Source of the DNA: Elymus sibiricus
Lineage: Eukaryota > Streptophyta > Magnoliopsida > Poales > Poaceae
Direction: 5' to 3'
DNA: 64,000 bases
Assembly (NCBI GenBank): GCA_039707655.1
Contig: CM077666.1
Coordinates: forward strand, 240,652,166-240,716,165
Positions 1 to 11,039 of the stretch are shown here, in pieces. Made by a program: the position numbers and the translations under genes. The notes beneath the pieces are model-generated. The model was given only the letters and a program-made list of their open reading frames with translations. It had not been told where the DNA came from and did not search any database. The first letter of the stretch is position 1; every line of letters starts with the position of its first letter.

Positions 1-1690
1 CAAGGCAAGCAATCATAGTAATCATGTCGTGCAAACTAGTGGAGCGAAGATGCAACACACTAGAGGAAATCATGGTAATCATGTCATGTGAGCAAATAAT
101 AGGCATAACAAATGTGCATGACATATCGCAAGCACGAAAACAAGGAAAGATCAAAGTATCATCATAGGCATGGGGTACAAAACAAACATGGCAATAACAA
201 GGGATATCTCCACCAAGCTTGCGAATACTCATACAAGTACTAGAATCAAGGATCATGTGTAATGCGAAGCATGGGTCACAAATGCATGGCAAAGGCATAG
301 GAGTGAGCATATCAAGCAACATGAACATGGCAAGATGGGCATAGAATATGTAATGGACAATAACCCATAACCATGTGAGGGCCATGTAGAAGAAATGCGC
401 AAAGTCTCGTCGCAAAGAGGTCGGGTGGAGGGTAAGCACTCCATGGTGGCGCATATCTTCATTGCTCTCTACAGCTCGTTTCATCAACTCGTGTGCTTGC
501 GAGGTTGACGAATATGTGTGATTACCTACACAAGAAAGACACAAGCGAAAGAATGTGTGTGCGTGGTAAATGTACATATCATCCATCATGATGTGTAGGT
601 GCACGTGAGAGTTAGCACAAAACAAGCAATGCTCAAAGAAATTTGAGGCATGGTATATGAACATGTCATCCATCATGAAAGAATAATTGTTATGTATAAC
701 ACGATGGGGACACAAATTGAGCATGCAAGTATATGGCACATCCATATCATTTGTATTCATGGGATGCATATGGTGCACAAAATCATGGAAATCATGCAAT
801 GTATAGGATGGGTCAAAATCTCCTAACATGTATGAGGAAACTATGGGGGTCTCCTCAATAGCAATATTGGAAGCATTACATGGAGAAAATTGACAACATG
901 GCAAACAATGCATGTCCGAAGCTAGGTGGTCATGGCATGGCCTATGATGGCAAGGATGCAAAGGGAGCATATCAATATCATCACAAGAAAAACAAATGCC
1001 ACTAACCATGGGCTTGTCATCTATGCCATATGTACAAATTGGGTTTATTTTAATGGCATATGCATAGTTACTACGATGAGATTGCAAATGAGACATATGG
1101 TTGATCTCATGCATAGCATATGACAAGTCAAGCGGATTGTCAAACATGATGTGACCTAAAGAATTGTCACAAGAAATCCTATGTAACATGGCATCATAAC
1201 TAATAGACTCCACATGGCAATCATCAAACTCATCATAAATGGGTAAATCATCGCATGGGGAAATCATACTAGCATGAAGCGTGTCAATAGGAGGATCAAC
1301 ATCATGCGAGCAATCATTGTCCACTAGTGGTGTAGGTGAGGTGGCAAAGACCAAATTGTGGTCATCTTCATCGTGATGGAACCATGTGGGGGGTGCATCA
1401 TATTCCACCATGGCCATCGTCTTGTTCAAAGGAAGGACGAAGTCATCGAGGATCGGCGCGTCATCATATATGGACCTAGCATCAAATGAGAAGACACAAT
1501 AGAGGTAGAGGTTAAGTTGTTAGAGTGCAAAATGTCCTCACATGACCAATCAACTATCTCACTCTCTCTATGTGGTGGCTCACTCACTCCCTCAGAGTAG
1601 GTGCACTCAAAGTTCTCACTCTCAATATGGGTGCTCATGTCACTCAAGTCATCTCCAAACGCCGCCGTGGCCGTGGGAAAATCCCATGCT
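1..1690 (-). pseudogene. Domain X region of element A, degenerate
   Basis: Homologous to the 466-residue frame of element E at 35962-37362 but broken into short frames; for example, one base is missing near 1470 relative to E. Recognisable pieces are SEPPHRESEIVDWSCEDIL (about 1540-1600), a YDEFDDCHVES-like stretch near 1220, and a DDMYIYH motif (about 590-530). This last motif is shared with elements C, E, G and H. The region has many Cys, His and Met and several hydrophobic runs. I do not recognise its function. In this position autonomous relatives carry protease, RT and integrase, so X replaces pol. Confidence 0.6.
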
Positions 1691-2983
1691 CAACCATCTC
1701 ATTACCGTCGCCATGGATGAAGGCCGAAGATGGCACATCATCACTCGCCGCCATGACCGAAGGGAAAATCCCATGCTCGATCATCTCACTCTCGCCTCCA
1801 AAGATGGAAGCATCATCCTTGCTCGCCACCTTATCGCTCACCTCCAAAGCTTGGTCCTTGATTGACTCCGTAGTCGTAGTCGTCTCCGTGCCGTCTTCAA
1901 AAAGAGTCGTGGTAGACTCGGCATCATCAATGCCACAAAGAGGGATGGCGGTGAAGTCGAACTTGGGAGCGTCGTCTTGGAGCTCGTTGGGCTTGGACAT
2001 CGTGGTGGTACTATCCTCATGCTCGCCATCTTGGAGCTTGGTCTTCACGAAGTGTGCTTGGGGTGGAGAAGTCTTGGCCTTCTTGAGTTCTTTTGCCGTT
2101 GTGAGAGCACCAATGTAGATGTCATCGAGGGACTCGTAGTTGTCGAGGAAGATAGTCTTGGAGATGTCGTTGTTCAATCCCATCATGAAGTGGAACTTCA
2201 TCCAAATGGGGTCGTCCACGCCGGCTCGTCGCAAGGCTTTCTTCATCTCCATGAAGTACTCATCGATGGACTTGGATCCTTGGATGGTGTTCTCCAATTG
2301 GCGAAGAAGATGTTCCGTGTAGGTGGTTGGCAAAAACTCTCGCCGCATCGCTTTCTTCGTCTTGGGCCAACTCATGTTGAAGCTCTCGAAGGTGTGTGAA
2401 GCCACCATGTCGACGCGTAGTCGTGGAAGTTACTTGTGGCGCACTTCACTTGATCTTCGGAGGGGACTTGATGTAGCTTGAGGTAGTCGTCCATCTTGCG
2501 CTCCCACTTGAAATACTCCTCGGGGTCTTGAGTCCCATAGAAAGGAATCTCGTGGTCGGTGTCGAGGTCGTAGTAGCTCGTGGAAGTCGCGGACTTGAGC
2601 TTGGGAAGCTTCTCTTGAGCGTAATCTTGAGGTGCTTGCCGACGAAGATGTCGAATGTCCAAAGGCGAAGATGCCTTGAAGTCGCTTGGCGAAGATGCCA
2701 AGGTAGATGGTGAAGTCATAGAGCGGTGGTTGGTGTTGAGCTCTTGACCTTCACGTTGTAGTCGGTGATGGTGTCGATGCCGATGTGATCTTGCCGGAGA
2801 TGATAGCTCGGAAGCATGTGCACTTGAGCGTCTTCTCGAAGATGAGGAAGACCTCTTGGTGGACTTGATGAGGGCTTTGAGCTCCTCCATTTGAGCATCC
2901 ATCTTGGCGTCCAAGTGGTTCTTCATGGCATCGAACTCGTCATTGTTGTTGTAGACCAAAGTAGATGTGCTTTGCCTATCCAT
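1644..2983 (-). pseudogene. gag: gag-like gene of element A, frameshifted
   Basis: The start is the ATG at 2983 (MDRQSTS), chosen because the autonomous relatives start with MDRPSTS just after the same leader end. The N-terminal part has a DAKMDAQMEELKALI helix and Ser/Arg-rich and His-rich segments. It then enters a capsid-like region: DPEEYFKWERKMDDYLKLHQ, a YASTWW motif, then FLPTTYTEHLLRQLENTIQG and DEYFMEMKKALRRAGVDD, as in the Retrotrans_gag family. The frame shifts near 2405, between TWW and the following helix, and again near 1670. No CCHC zinc knuckle is visible, unlike B and F. The product would be the structural Gag of virus-like particles in the cytoplasm. Confidence 0.75.
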
Positions 2984-4806
2984 CACAAGACTCGAGCAAA
3001 GGTTAGTAGGAAATGAGATAAACAATACCAAGATACCTTTTCCCAAAGTTGAGGATGTATCCCGTGTGACTCAATGTGAAATGAGAGAATAGTGGAATTG
3101 GTACCGGACTTGTTCACTCACACCAAAGTAAAGCTTATCGAGTGGCTTGTTTAGGACAAGTGGCACAAAATTCAAGCAAATGTTAGTCCAAGTTATTGAA
3201 AATGTTGAGGAAGATTCACAAAATTGCAATGTAAAGCAAATAGATCAATACCTATAGTGGCACAAGGAAACACACACGGATAGATAAGTGGGATCCGCGC
3301 AACCAAGGAATGAGCACTAAATGTGTTACCACGCAAAAAGCTCGTGTTGCACGGATACTAGAGAGACAATAGCTCGATTGCTCAAATGGGCTAGATACGC
3401 TTGTGCACCAACCTAAGCGAGTAAAACGTGTCGTCTTCAATCCCAAGTATGCTATGTATGTATGCTCCAAGAGTATGTACTATGCGAGATGGCTCAATGC
3501 TATTTCTATTGCTTACAAGCTCTTTTGTATCTCCTATTTTGCTTAAAAGCTTTTTTTTGATGATTTGCCACAATGCTTGATGCTCGAGCCAAGTATGATA
3601 TGAGACAAGTATGTAAGATATGCACGGGAGAGACTTATGGCACAATGATGATAGCAAGATAATTGCACGCTAAATGTAGCTATGCGGCGTAAGCGTATCA
3701 CTAAGGTGCATAATGAGCATTGCCCGGCAATTCTCAACTCGCTAGTCTCGATAGGAAAGTGACGCAATAGGCTCAAGGTGATCAATGCAATGGCAAGGAA
3801 ATGTACAATGATGTCGTCGAGGTTACCGTCGGTGGGTTCTCGTTTGTAAGCAAGGACGGATGATGATGAAGTGGACAATGTCGATGTTGAGTCCGTGGCG
3901 ATGATGAGTGGTGATGTAGAACTGTTCCTAATTAGCCGAAACACCTTAGGAAACGGGAAACCACAACTCAAAATCTCAAATGTCAAATGTCAAATGGTGG
4001 TAGCGGAATGCGGTGGTGGTTTTGGAGTCGGCAATGTGGACGTGGAGGTGGTGGTTGATGAAGAAGTAACCATCCCTAAGTAGCCGAAACACCTTAGGAG
4101 ACTCGAATCACAACTCAAGCAACCACAAATGCGATGAGGATCAAAATGGGTTAGGTTGCGGAAGGCTATGTTGGTATTGCGGATGATATGAGGGCCTAGG
4201 CAAACTTGCCAAAATGACAAATATTTGATGGTGTCTAATGGTGTTGGAACCTATCTATAGGGATGGGGATGTCAATAGCTATCCAACGAGCTAAAGAACG
4301 TCAAAATCGGACTCCGGATGTGAAAGTTATGGTCAAAACGGTCAACCAGCCGATGCTGAAACTGGGAGGGGCGGTTGTACCGCTTGCGGGGGCGGTTGTA
4401 CCGCTCCTGGAGCGTCCTGGGGTTCCAGATTTGTGTTGGCGGAAGTATCAGGGGATGGTGCAGCGGTTGTACCGCCTTGGGGGCCGGTTGTACCGCTCTG
4501 CTCGGGAAAATTCCCAGGTTTCAGATCTGGGTATGGGAAAAACACGAGATCTAAGTCTAAAATTGGTGGGGAAACGAATTTTTTTTGGGGAATTTCGTGG
4601 TGGGGAAGGTGGAGATGGTGGGGGAAAGCTAAGATCCACTTGCCAAACAACAAAATCGTGGATCAAACACAACAAAATCTCACAAGAACCAACAAAATGC
4701 AAAAAATTTGGGGGCTATTTTTGGTGTGGATTTTCGAATTTAGGACGAAACAAAGCAAAATCAGGCTAGAAAACGAAGTGGAAGGCTCCAAATTCGTGAT
4801 CAACTT
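2984..4806 (-). other. Leader of element A (primer site to gag)
   Basis: A noncoding stretch of about 1.8 kb. It shares blocks with the leaders of B, C, F, J and K, for example the ACACACGGATAGATA block near 3270 and the block containing GTCGTCGAGGTTACCGTC near 3810. An array of GCGGTTGTACCGC motifs lies near the primer site (4371-4498). Small frames on either strand here are not conserved between copies. Confidence 0.8.
4371..4498. repeat. Inverted-repeat motif array in the leader of A
   Basis: Four copies of (G/C)CGGTTGTACCGC, at about 4371, 4392, 4463 and 4484. Each has arms GCGG/CCGC around a short TTGTA centre. The same motif type fills the U3 of this element's LTR at 5286-5580. Confidence 0.85.
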
Positions 4807-4819
4807 GGCTCTGATACCA
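4807..4819 (-). promoter_or_regulatory. Primer binding site of element A
   Basis: On the minus strand this reads TGGTATCAGAGCC, three bases (TCT) inside the LTR end. It is the complement expected for the 3' end of plant initiator Met-tRNA and would prime minus-strand DNA synthesis. It fixes the orientation of the element. Confidence 0.92.
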
Positions 4820-5120
4820 AGATGATGTAGGGTGGAACCCTAATTGACGATCTTTCACGAATTGGAGGGGATCCTACGGAGAACACGAAGAACACGAGGA
4901 AGAACACGGGGGAAATCACAAGGGAAACACTCAAGAACAAGTCCAATCACACATCCACTAGACTAACAAGCACATGGATCCACAAGGTACATGAACAATC
5001 AAAGGGAAAGGTACAAGGTAAAGTTCATCCCAAATCCTATGAAGGAGATGAGGTCTTGAATCCACAAGGGGATCTTCTCACATGCTCACATGGAGGTCTT
5101 GATCTCCATGGGCGAGGTCA

Positions 5121-5139
5121 CTCTCTCTCTCTCTCTCTC
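5121..5139 (-). repeat. (GA)n microsatellite in the LTR of A, downstream of TATA
   Basis: About nine CT units (GA on the element's sense strand), roughly 80 bases downstream of the TATA box. E has a longer run at the same position (20132-20154) and B and J have none. It may be a GAGA-type promoter element or simple slippage; the sequence does not decide. Confidence 0.8.
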
Positions 5140-5218
5140 AAGAGGAGTAGTGGTAGGAGCTAGGCTCAACTAGATGAGCCAATACTTTGCTAACCCTAGA
5201 ATGGAGGAGGGGAAGGTC

Positions 5219-5226
5219 TATTTATA
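5219..5226 (-). promoter_or_regulatory. TATA box of the LTR promoter, element A
   Basis: TATAAATA on the minus strand, downstream of the inverted-repeat array. It sits in the same place as the TATA boxes of B, J, F, K and L relative to their arrays. Confidence 0.75.
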
Positions 5227-5285
5227 GTAGAAGCCACGAAGGGGTAAGTGGGAGAGAGATACATGGGCCACTGCGCGCAGGCAGG

Positions 5286-5580
5286 CCGGTTGTACCGGTC
5301 GTCCAACCGGTTGTACCGCTGGGAGCTTCTGTACCGGTTCCTGGAGGTGTTCGGGGAAGTAGGGACCGGTTGTACCGGTGGGAGGACCGGTTGTACCGGT
5401 CAGGTCGCAGCTGTGGGAACAACTGGGGCTGTACCGGTCTTGCGCCGCTTGATTACAGAACGTGGACCGGTAGTTGGGCGCTAGTGGAGCGGTTGTTCCG
5501 GTGGACCGGTAGTTGGGCGGTAGTGGAGCGGTTGTACCAGTGGACCGGTAGTTGGGCGGTAGTGGACCGGTTGTACCGGT
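5286..5580. repeat. U3 array of ACCGGTTGTACCGGT-type inverted repeats, element A
   Basis: About ten motifs with arms ACCGG/CCGGT or GCGG/CCGC around TTGTA, plus half-sites such as GGACCGGTAGTTGGGCGG. The array lies between the U3 coding tail and the TATA box. The motif has no stop codon in any of the six frames, so the upstream frame can run through it. Confidence 0.88.
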
Positions 5581-5836
5581 AATTCTGGGCTGACACAGTC
5601 CTCTTCTTCCTTCTCTTCCATTCTTCCCTCGCGGATGGTGTAGTTGTACTCTTGTGCTTAGACTCCTCCTCATCATCCGTGAAGCTCCGACAATACCTAT
5701 GTATGCACACGAGAGGAGTGTCAAGTAGTATACCATCCTCGAAGGGGTCAAGTGAACACGTGTAAAGGAGATGATTCACCTTTATGTATGTGAAGTAGAT
5801 GTCGCACGTGTCACTTGCCAAACAGACTCTTGACAT
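5453..5836 (-). CDS. U3-encoded tail reading frame of element A
   Basis: A 127-residue frame lying wholly in the LTR: MSRVCLASDTCDIYFTY, then a CSLDPFEDGILLDTP stretch, then a basic EEWKRRKKRT segment, then the 13-residue repeats. It is closely similar to the frame in the 3' LTR of E (20526-20838). In E it is continuous with the internal frame through the polypurine tract. It differs from the TRARAR tail of the autonomous elements. I do not recognise its function. In this 5' LTR copy it would not be part of the main transcript; the 3' LTR copy would be. Confidence 0.5.
   Translation of the reverse strand: MSRVCLASDTCDIYFTYIKVNHLLYTCSLDPFEDGILLDTPLVCIHRYCRSFTDDEEESKHKSTTTPSAREEWKRRKKRTVSAQNYRYNRSTTAQLPVHWYNRSTTAQLPVHRNNRSTSAQLPVHVL
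5464..5580. repeat. Three tandem 39-bp units in the U3 of A
   Basis: Units at 5464-5502, 5503-5541 and 5542-5580 differ by a few bases and each ends in a GCGG/ACCGG-TTGTACC motif. The period is 13 codons, so the minus-strand frame stays open and encodes three imperfect 13-residue repeats around NRSTTAQLPVH. Confidence 0.9.
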
Positions 5837-5864
5837 GGTGATGTCCGTAGGATGCTCCGCATCA

Positions 5865-6063
5865 ATCTTTCCCTTTGTTGTTCTTGTACCTTGTGGATCT
5901 TATGTGTTGCTAGTCTAGTGGATGTGTGATTGGACTTGTTCTTGAGTGTTTCTCTTGTGATTTCCCCTCGTATTCTTCGTGCTCTACGTGTTCCTCTTCG
6001 TAGCCACCTCCAATTCGTGAACATCGGGACAAATCGGGGCACTTTGGCCCGTGCCCTACAACA
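5865..6063 (+). mobile_element. Element P: remnant of a plus-strand LTR (R-U5)
   Basis: The reverse complement of this stretch matches the R-U5 part of the LTR of A (about 4870-5010), with indels, so it is an LTR fragment in plus orientation. It ends CCCTACAACA at 6063. The terminal 45 bases differ from those of A, so it is a separate family member. No primer site follows, so it is probably the end of a 3' LTR. A interrupts it at 5864/5865, and the rest lies beyond A outside the window. Confidence 0.7.
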
Positions 6064-7895
6064 CTCTCCCAACACAAGAATCAACAATAGCATGGGGCAC
6101 ATGGTAAGCATGGCAATAGCAACAAGGATCTCCACCAAGCATGCAAGTACACAATTTAGGAGTATATTGGTGAAACATGAGTAAATGCAAGCAAGGGGCA
6201 CAATTGCATGGCATAGGTATTGAAGGAAGCATAACATGCAAAGTGAACACGGTAAAATGGGCATAGAGTGAAAAGTGGTATATAACCCATAGCCATGTGA
6301 GAGCCAAGTAAAAGTAATGCGCGAAGTCCTTGCGCGAGGGGAACGTTGTGAAGGACAATCCCAAGGCATCGTTGCTCTCAAGAACTCGTTTCGTCAACTC
6401 ATGGGATTGTGAAGTTGACGAATATTCATGAGTACCTACACAAAACAAAGGCAAAGGGAAAATTGTGTGCGTGTGGTATATGTACACATCATCCATTATG
6501 ATGCGCACGTGCATGTGTTGGTTAGCACAAAATATCCAATGCTCAAATAAATGAGATGCATGATATAGAAACATGTCATCCATCATGATTGATTTGTTGT
6601 TATGTATAGCATAATGGAGCCTCAAAGTGTGTAATGCATCACTGGAAACATCTAGAGCATTGTCATGAATGGTATGCATATGGTGCACACAAATGATGGA
6701 ATCATGCGATCTACAATTATGTTAATGGCATGGCATAGTAGATGAATTGCACAAATTGCTCAAGCGAAGCATAGCAATATCATCGCAAGAGAAGCAAATT
6801 CCAATGACCATGATCTTGTCATCTATGCCATTAGTGCAAATGGGATTGATTTTAATTGGATATGCATAGTTACTACGGTGAGTTTGTAATGATGCCATAT
6901 GGGAAATCTCACTCATAGCATATGACAAGGTTAATGGATTGTCAAACATGACGTGACCAATAGAATTTTCACAAGATATCCTATGGAGCATAGCTTCACA
7001 ACTAAGTAATTCGACATGCTCATAATCATATTCATCATAAATGGGTGGCATATCTAAGCATGTAGAAGACATAGCATCTGGTGAATCCATAGGGTGATCA
7101 ACATCATGCAAGTAATCGATGTCAAGATGGTCCACTAGTGGGACAAGCGAAGCACCTTCACCTATGTTACCTTTGGAGCTCCACTCATGTGGTGTAGGTG
7201 AGGTGTCAAAAATTGACGCTTGGTCAATATGGTCATCTTGATGGAACCATGTGGGGGTGCATCATCGTCCACCATGGCCATCGTATTGCCCATTGGAGGT
7301 ATGGACTCGTCGAGGATTGGCACTTCGTCTTGTAGGAGATCTTGCACCAAAGAAACCACACTTGGAGTAGAGGGTAAGTCGTTAGAAATCATAGTGGCCT
7401 CACATGCCCTATCAACTACCTCACTCACTAAGTGTTGTGGCTCACTCACTCCCGCTATGATGCGCTCACTCATATGGTTGGTCGAATCACTCAAAGGGCG
7501 GTGATGGCTCTCAACCTCACATAGGATATGCGGCATGTACTCATGTGTGGGGCTAGTGGTGGTCACTCTCATCCTCTCATAGGAAATGCACTCAAGGTCA
7601 CATATGGTGGAGTCACTCATCTCACTCATGTGGTGGTGGCTCTCCTCACATGGCAATTGGGTCATCTCGTCATATGTGGGTGTCGGAGAGATGTAGGTGC
7701 AAGCGTCTCCGTACTCAACTTCTTTCGCCGCCTCGGTTGTGGGAGTAGTCTCATGGTCAACCTCCTCATCCATAACGCCGCCAAAGATGAATGCCATAGG
7801 ATGTGGCAATTCATCGCTCTCCTCCGAGACCAAAGAGGGAATCTCATGTGCGGTCTCGTAACTTGACTCCGAGTAGGGGTCCCATGTGGGTGTCG
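6064..7895 (-). pseudogene. Domain X region of element C
   Basis: The first part (7895-7162) is open and in frame with the gag-like segment beyond B. It contains HHMSEMSDSTICDLEC, a VDRACEATM motif and a proline/Asp-rich acidic stretch. After a stop near 7162 the homology to E continues in 7135-6722 (LSYAMSEISHMASLQTHRS, then VIGICFSCDDIAML) and 6688-6064 (DDVYIYHTH, then HELTKRVLESND, then a hydrophobic WLWVIYHFSLYAHFTVFTL run). The aligned motifs ICFSCD and D-D-V-Y-I-Y recur in E, and in diverged form in H. Function unknown. Confidence 0.65.
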
Positions 7896-8208
7896 TGATG
7901 TAGGGTGGAACCCTAGATGACGATCTTTTCACACTTTAGGAGGGGGGGAAAGGAGCAAATCCAAGAAGAACACAAGAGGAACACTCAAATGACACAATCC
8001 AAATCACACATGCACTAGATCCACATACACATAGTAGAGATACAAGATCCAAAGTCAACACAAGAGGATACACGGTAGCTAGTTCATACCAATCCATAGA
8101 GGAGTTGAGGTCTTGAATCCGGAGCGGATCTTCTCACATGGGTCTCATGGAGGTCTTGATCTCCATGGGAGAGGTATGGATGAGCAAAGCTCTATCTCAA
8201 AGAGCTAT

Positions 8209-8808
8209 CTACTTTGCTAACCCTAATTCGGAGCTAGGAGACGAGTATTTATAGTCCAAGGGGTAAGTGGAGGGATACATGGGTCGTTGCCCTTTCACAG
8301 CGCGTAGGCTGACCGGTTGTACCGGACTTGCGAGCGGTTGTACCGCTGGGAGCTCAGGCACCGGTTCCTGGAGGTGTTCGCTGAAGGGAGGACCAGTTGT
8401 ACCGCTTGGGGGATCGGTTGTACCGGGCTGGCTGGCGCTGGGGGAATAACCGGGCTGGTACCGGCCTTGCTCCGCTCGAATACAGAAGGTTGACCGGTAC
8501 TTGGGCGGTAGTGGAGCGGTTAAACCGGTGGACCGGTTGTTGACCGGTAGTGGGGCGGTTGTACCGGTGTTCCTGGGCTGGGCACAGTCATTTCCAAGTC
8601 CTTGGTGTCCATCTTGCTCCATTCCTTCTCCTTGGCCGATTCCTTTGTACCTAAGTATGCAAAGTGTCTCCGTTTGAGGTAGTAGCCATGTCTCACTTGA
8701 GTCGAATGGAAGTTCACTAAGGAGAGCTGTCACCTCGGTTTCGAGAGCTCTTGCACGTGCTCGTGTCATCGGTCCTCTTGGTAATTGGGGAGACGTAGGT
8801 GGGTCCAT
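8209..8808 (-). CDS. U3-encoded C-terminal tail (TRARAR domain), element B 3' LTR
   Basis: The open frame begins [20 protein letters not shown] and continues [31 protein letters not shown], then the Pro/Thr-rich translation of the motif array. The same layout appears in F and K ([16 protein letters not shown], then [17 protein letters not shown]) and in L (TRARAKLLEQQVNSLL). The protein sequence is kept while the DNA diverges, so it was probably translated as the end of Pol. In B it is out of frame with pol because the polypurine tract has seven Gs. It continues through the TATA box to 8209; that last part is probably not functional coding. Confidence 0.6.
   Translation of the reverse strand: MDPPTSPQLPRGPMTRARARALETEVTALLSELPFDSSETWLLPQTETLCILRYKGIGQGEGMEQDGHQGLGNDCAQPRNTGTTAPLPVNNRSTGLTAPLPPKYRSTFCIRAEQGRYQPGYSPSASQPGTTDPPSGTTGPPFSEHLQEPVPELPAVQPLASPVQPVSLRAVKGQRPMYPSTYPLDYKYSSPSSELGLAK
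8246..8253 (-). promoter_or_regulatory. TATA box, element B 3' LTR
   Basis: TATAAATA on the minus strand, about 58 bases downstream of the motif array. The matching box in the 5' LTR is at 15635-15642. Confidence 0.75.
8311..8568. repeat. U3 array of ACCGGTTGTACCGG-type inverted repeats, element B 3' LTR
   Basis: About nine motifs, e.g. GACCGGTTGTACCGG, GAGCGGTTGTACCGC and GGCGGTTGTACCGGT, with irregular spacing of 15-45 bases. Located between the U3 coding tail and TATA. The 5' LTR has the same array with a few substitutions. Confidence 0.88.
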
Positions 8809-11039
8809 GGGGATGACCGTAGGATGCTCCGCATCATCTCCCCCCCTTCGGAAAGATCCGTCCTCAGATCGGAATTCTCATCACCATGGAAGGGAGATAA
8901 ATCCTTGACATTGAAGATGTCGCTCACGTTGTACTTGTCACGAGGGATGTTGATCTTGTATGCATTGTCGTTATAGCGTGCTAGCACCTTGAATGGTCCA
9001 TCGGCTCGAGGTAGTAGCTTGGACTTGCGCTCGTTGGGGAAGCGGTCTTTGCGCAGGTGTAGCCATACAAGATCACCGGGGTTGAACACCATGGGGTGCT
9101 TGTTGATGTTGACCTTGGTCGCGAGGCGGTGTACTTGGCGCTCGATCGTGTGCCTTGTATCTTCATGCATCTTCTTGAGGAAACTTGTGCGTGCACTCGC
9201 GTCCATGTCGGTTCGCTCTTGTAGCGGTAGCGGTAAGATGTCCAATGGGGACAAAGGGTTGAAACCGTAGACGACCTCGAAGGGGGACTTGCCGGTAGTA
9301 GAGTGTCTTGCTCGATTGTAGGCGAACTCGGCGATGGGTAAACATTCCTTCCACTCCCTTATGTTCTTCTTGATCAACACACGGAGAAGTGTGGAAAGAG
9401 TCCGGTTCGTGACCTCCGTTTGGCCGTCGGTCTGAGGGTGATATGCCGATGAGAATAGGAGCTTGATTCCGAGCTTGGCGCATAGTGTCTTCCAAAAGTA
9501 GCTAAGGAACTTGACGTGTCGGTCCGACACGATCGTCTTTGGCTCTCCATGCAAACGCAAGATTTCCCTACAAAAGAGATTTGCAACATGTGAAGCATCG
9601 TCTATCTTGTTGCAAGGAATGAAATGTGCCATCTTAGAGAAACGGTCCACAACAACAAATACGGAATCTTTGCCGTTTTGAGTTCGAGGCAAACCAAGCA
9701 CGAAATCCATGCTAATATCTTCCCATGGGTGATATGGAATAGGAAGTGGCATATATAAACCATGAGATTGAGCTTTGGACTTAGCTTTGCGGCATGTAGA
9801 GCACCGGTTGGTGTAGCGTGAGACGTCTCGAAACATCTTGGGCCAAAAGTAGTTCTTGGAGAGCGTAGCGAATGTCTTGTCACGTCCAAAATGTCCCATG
9901 AGTCCTCCACCATGAGCTTCTTGCAAAAGTAGAAAACGAAGAGAAGACTCGGGAATACAAAGTTTGTTAGCTCGCATAAGATAACCATCGTTCAGGTAAT
10001 ATTGCTCCCAAGTTTTATGAGGTAAACATTTGGCATAAGGAGTTGCAAATGACGAATCATGCTCATACAAGTCTTTAATGTGCTCAAAGCCAATAACATT
10101 CAACTCAAGTTTGGTAACCAACATGCACTTGCGGGAAAGAGCGTCCGCCACAACAGTTTCCTTACCTTTGATATACTTGATAACATAAGGAAATGACTCA
10201 ATGAACTCACTCCATTTAGCATGACACTTATTCAATTTTGTTTGGCCCTTAAGGTACTTAAGCGTTTCATGATCCGTATGGATGACAAATTCACGTGGAC
10301 GGAGATAATGTTCCCACACATGCAAGACTCTTACTAAAGCATATAACTCTTTGTCATAGATGAAGTAGTTAAGTTGCGCGCAGGAGAGCTTCTCACTAAA
10401 ATATACAATGGGGCGCTTCTCTTGCATCAACACAGCACCAATGCCATTACCACTAGCGTCACAATGCACTTCAAAAGTTTTATCAAAGTTGGGTAATGCA
10501 AGCAATGCAGCATGTGTAAGCAAGGTTTTAAGCTCATTAAATGCGGCATCTTGAGATGGACCCCAAACAAATGGTGCATTCTTCTTACTCAATGCGTGCA
10601 ATGGTGATGCAATAGTGCTAAAATCCTTCACAAAGCGTCGATAAAATCCGGCTAAGCCAAGAAAACTACGCACTTGAAGCAAATTGGTTGGTTGTGGCCA
10701 ATTCTTAATAGCATCAATTTTAGTTTCATCAACATGAACTCCCTTAGATGAGACAACAAAACCCAAGAAGACAAGCTTATCAACACCAAAAGTGCATTTT
10801 TCCATGTTAGCATAAAGTCGCTCGTCTCTAAGAATTTGCAATACTTCTCTAAGGAGTTTGACATGATCTTCGAGAGTTCCACCAAACACAAGGATGTCAT
10901 CAAAGTAAACCACAACACAAATGCCAATTAATTTGCGAAGAACATAGTGCATCACACGCATAAAAGTGCTAGGTGCTTGGGATAAATCCATAGGCATGAC
11001 TAATACAAGCCAAATTTGGTTTTGAAAGCGGTTTTCCAT
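8766..11039 (-). pseudogene. pol: pol of element B: RT (C-terminal part), RNase H, integrase
   Basis: 757 codons. [19 protein letters not shown], the catalytic YFDD at 10907-10896, then the [11 protein letters not shown] and [13 protein letters not shown] blocks of Ty3 RT. RNase [21 protein letters not shown] and the TDH block. Integrase: an HHCC zinc region (GHFGRDKTF ... CSTCRKAK), a D-D-E core ([33 protein letters not shown]) and a C-terminal part ending near [20 protein letters not shown] and [11 protein letters not shown]. It replicates the element in virus-like particles and inserts the cDNA. It is cut from the upstream frame by a deletion of about 7 bp near 11015 relative to J. No chromodomain recognised. 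Confidence 0.93.
8837..8848 (-). promoter_or_regulatory. Polypurine tract of element B
   Basis: Minus strand AAGGGGGGGAGA directly before the 3' LTR start TGATGCGG. It primes plus-strand synthesis. Its seven Gs also lie inside the pol reading frame, which here gives the short tail GGEMMRSIL. Confidence 0.9.

Larger units (their letters stand above)
1..5864 (-). mobile_element. Element A: non-autonomous Ty3/gypsy-type LTR retrotransposon, 5' part
   Basis: A minus-strand element whose 3' LTR lies beyond the left edge of the window. Reading right to left it has a 5' LTR (5864-4823), a Met-tRNA-type primer binding site (4819-4807), a 1.8 kb leader, a gag-like frame from 2983, and then the domain X region down to position 1. 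No reverse transcriptase, RNase H or integrase motif is present. The element therefore presumably relied on enzymes from a relative such as B or F, which share its LTR ends and primer-site type. It is inserted in a plus-strand LTR remnant (5865-6063). The right target duplication would be ATCTT (5865-5869); the left copy is outside the window. Confidence 0.85.
4823..5864 (-). repeat. 5' LTR of element A (1042 bp)
   Basis: Bounded by TGATGTAGGG on the left and TGCTCCGCATCA on the right, which is TGATG...CATCA in element orientation. From right to left it holds a U3 with a coding tail (5836 down to about 5590), inverted-repeat motifs (5580-5286), a TATA box (5226-5219), a CT/GA microsatellite (5139-5121) and U5 ending next to the primer site. 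Confidence 0.92.
7896..8836 (-). repeat. 3' LTR of element B (941 bp)
   Basis: TGATGTAGGG...TGCTCCGCATCA, with the polypurine tract directly outside its right edge. In element order it contains U3 coding tail, motif array, TATA box, R and U5. Confidence 0.95.

Noticed and set aside
1570..2399. Plus-strand open frames of 182 and 140 codons
   Set aside because: They are antisense to the gag-like gene of A; low-complexity Val/Ser/Leu sequence mirrors the coding strand and is not conserved as protein.
4263..4825. Plus-strand frames of 168 and 130 codons in the leader of A
   Set aside because: They lie antisense in a noncoding leader, run through the palindromes (which are stop-free in all frames) and into the primer site, and have no equivalent in E.
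5865..6063. Fold-back (hairpin) transposon formed by A and P
   Set aside because: The inverted similarity is explained by one LTR inserted in a related LTR of opposite orientation; the terminal parts differ and A has its own complete ends.
8766..9200. Chromodomain at the integrase C-terminus
   Set aside because: The region ends in LSPFHGDEN and an acidic linker. I could not see the aromatic cage or typical chromodomain pattern, so I did not assign a chromovirus clade.
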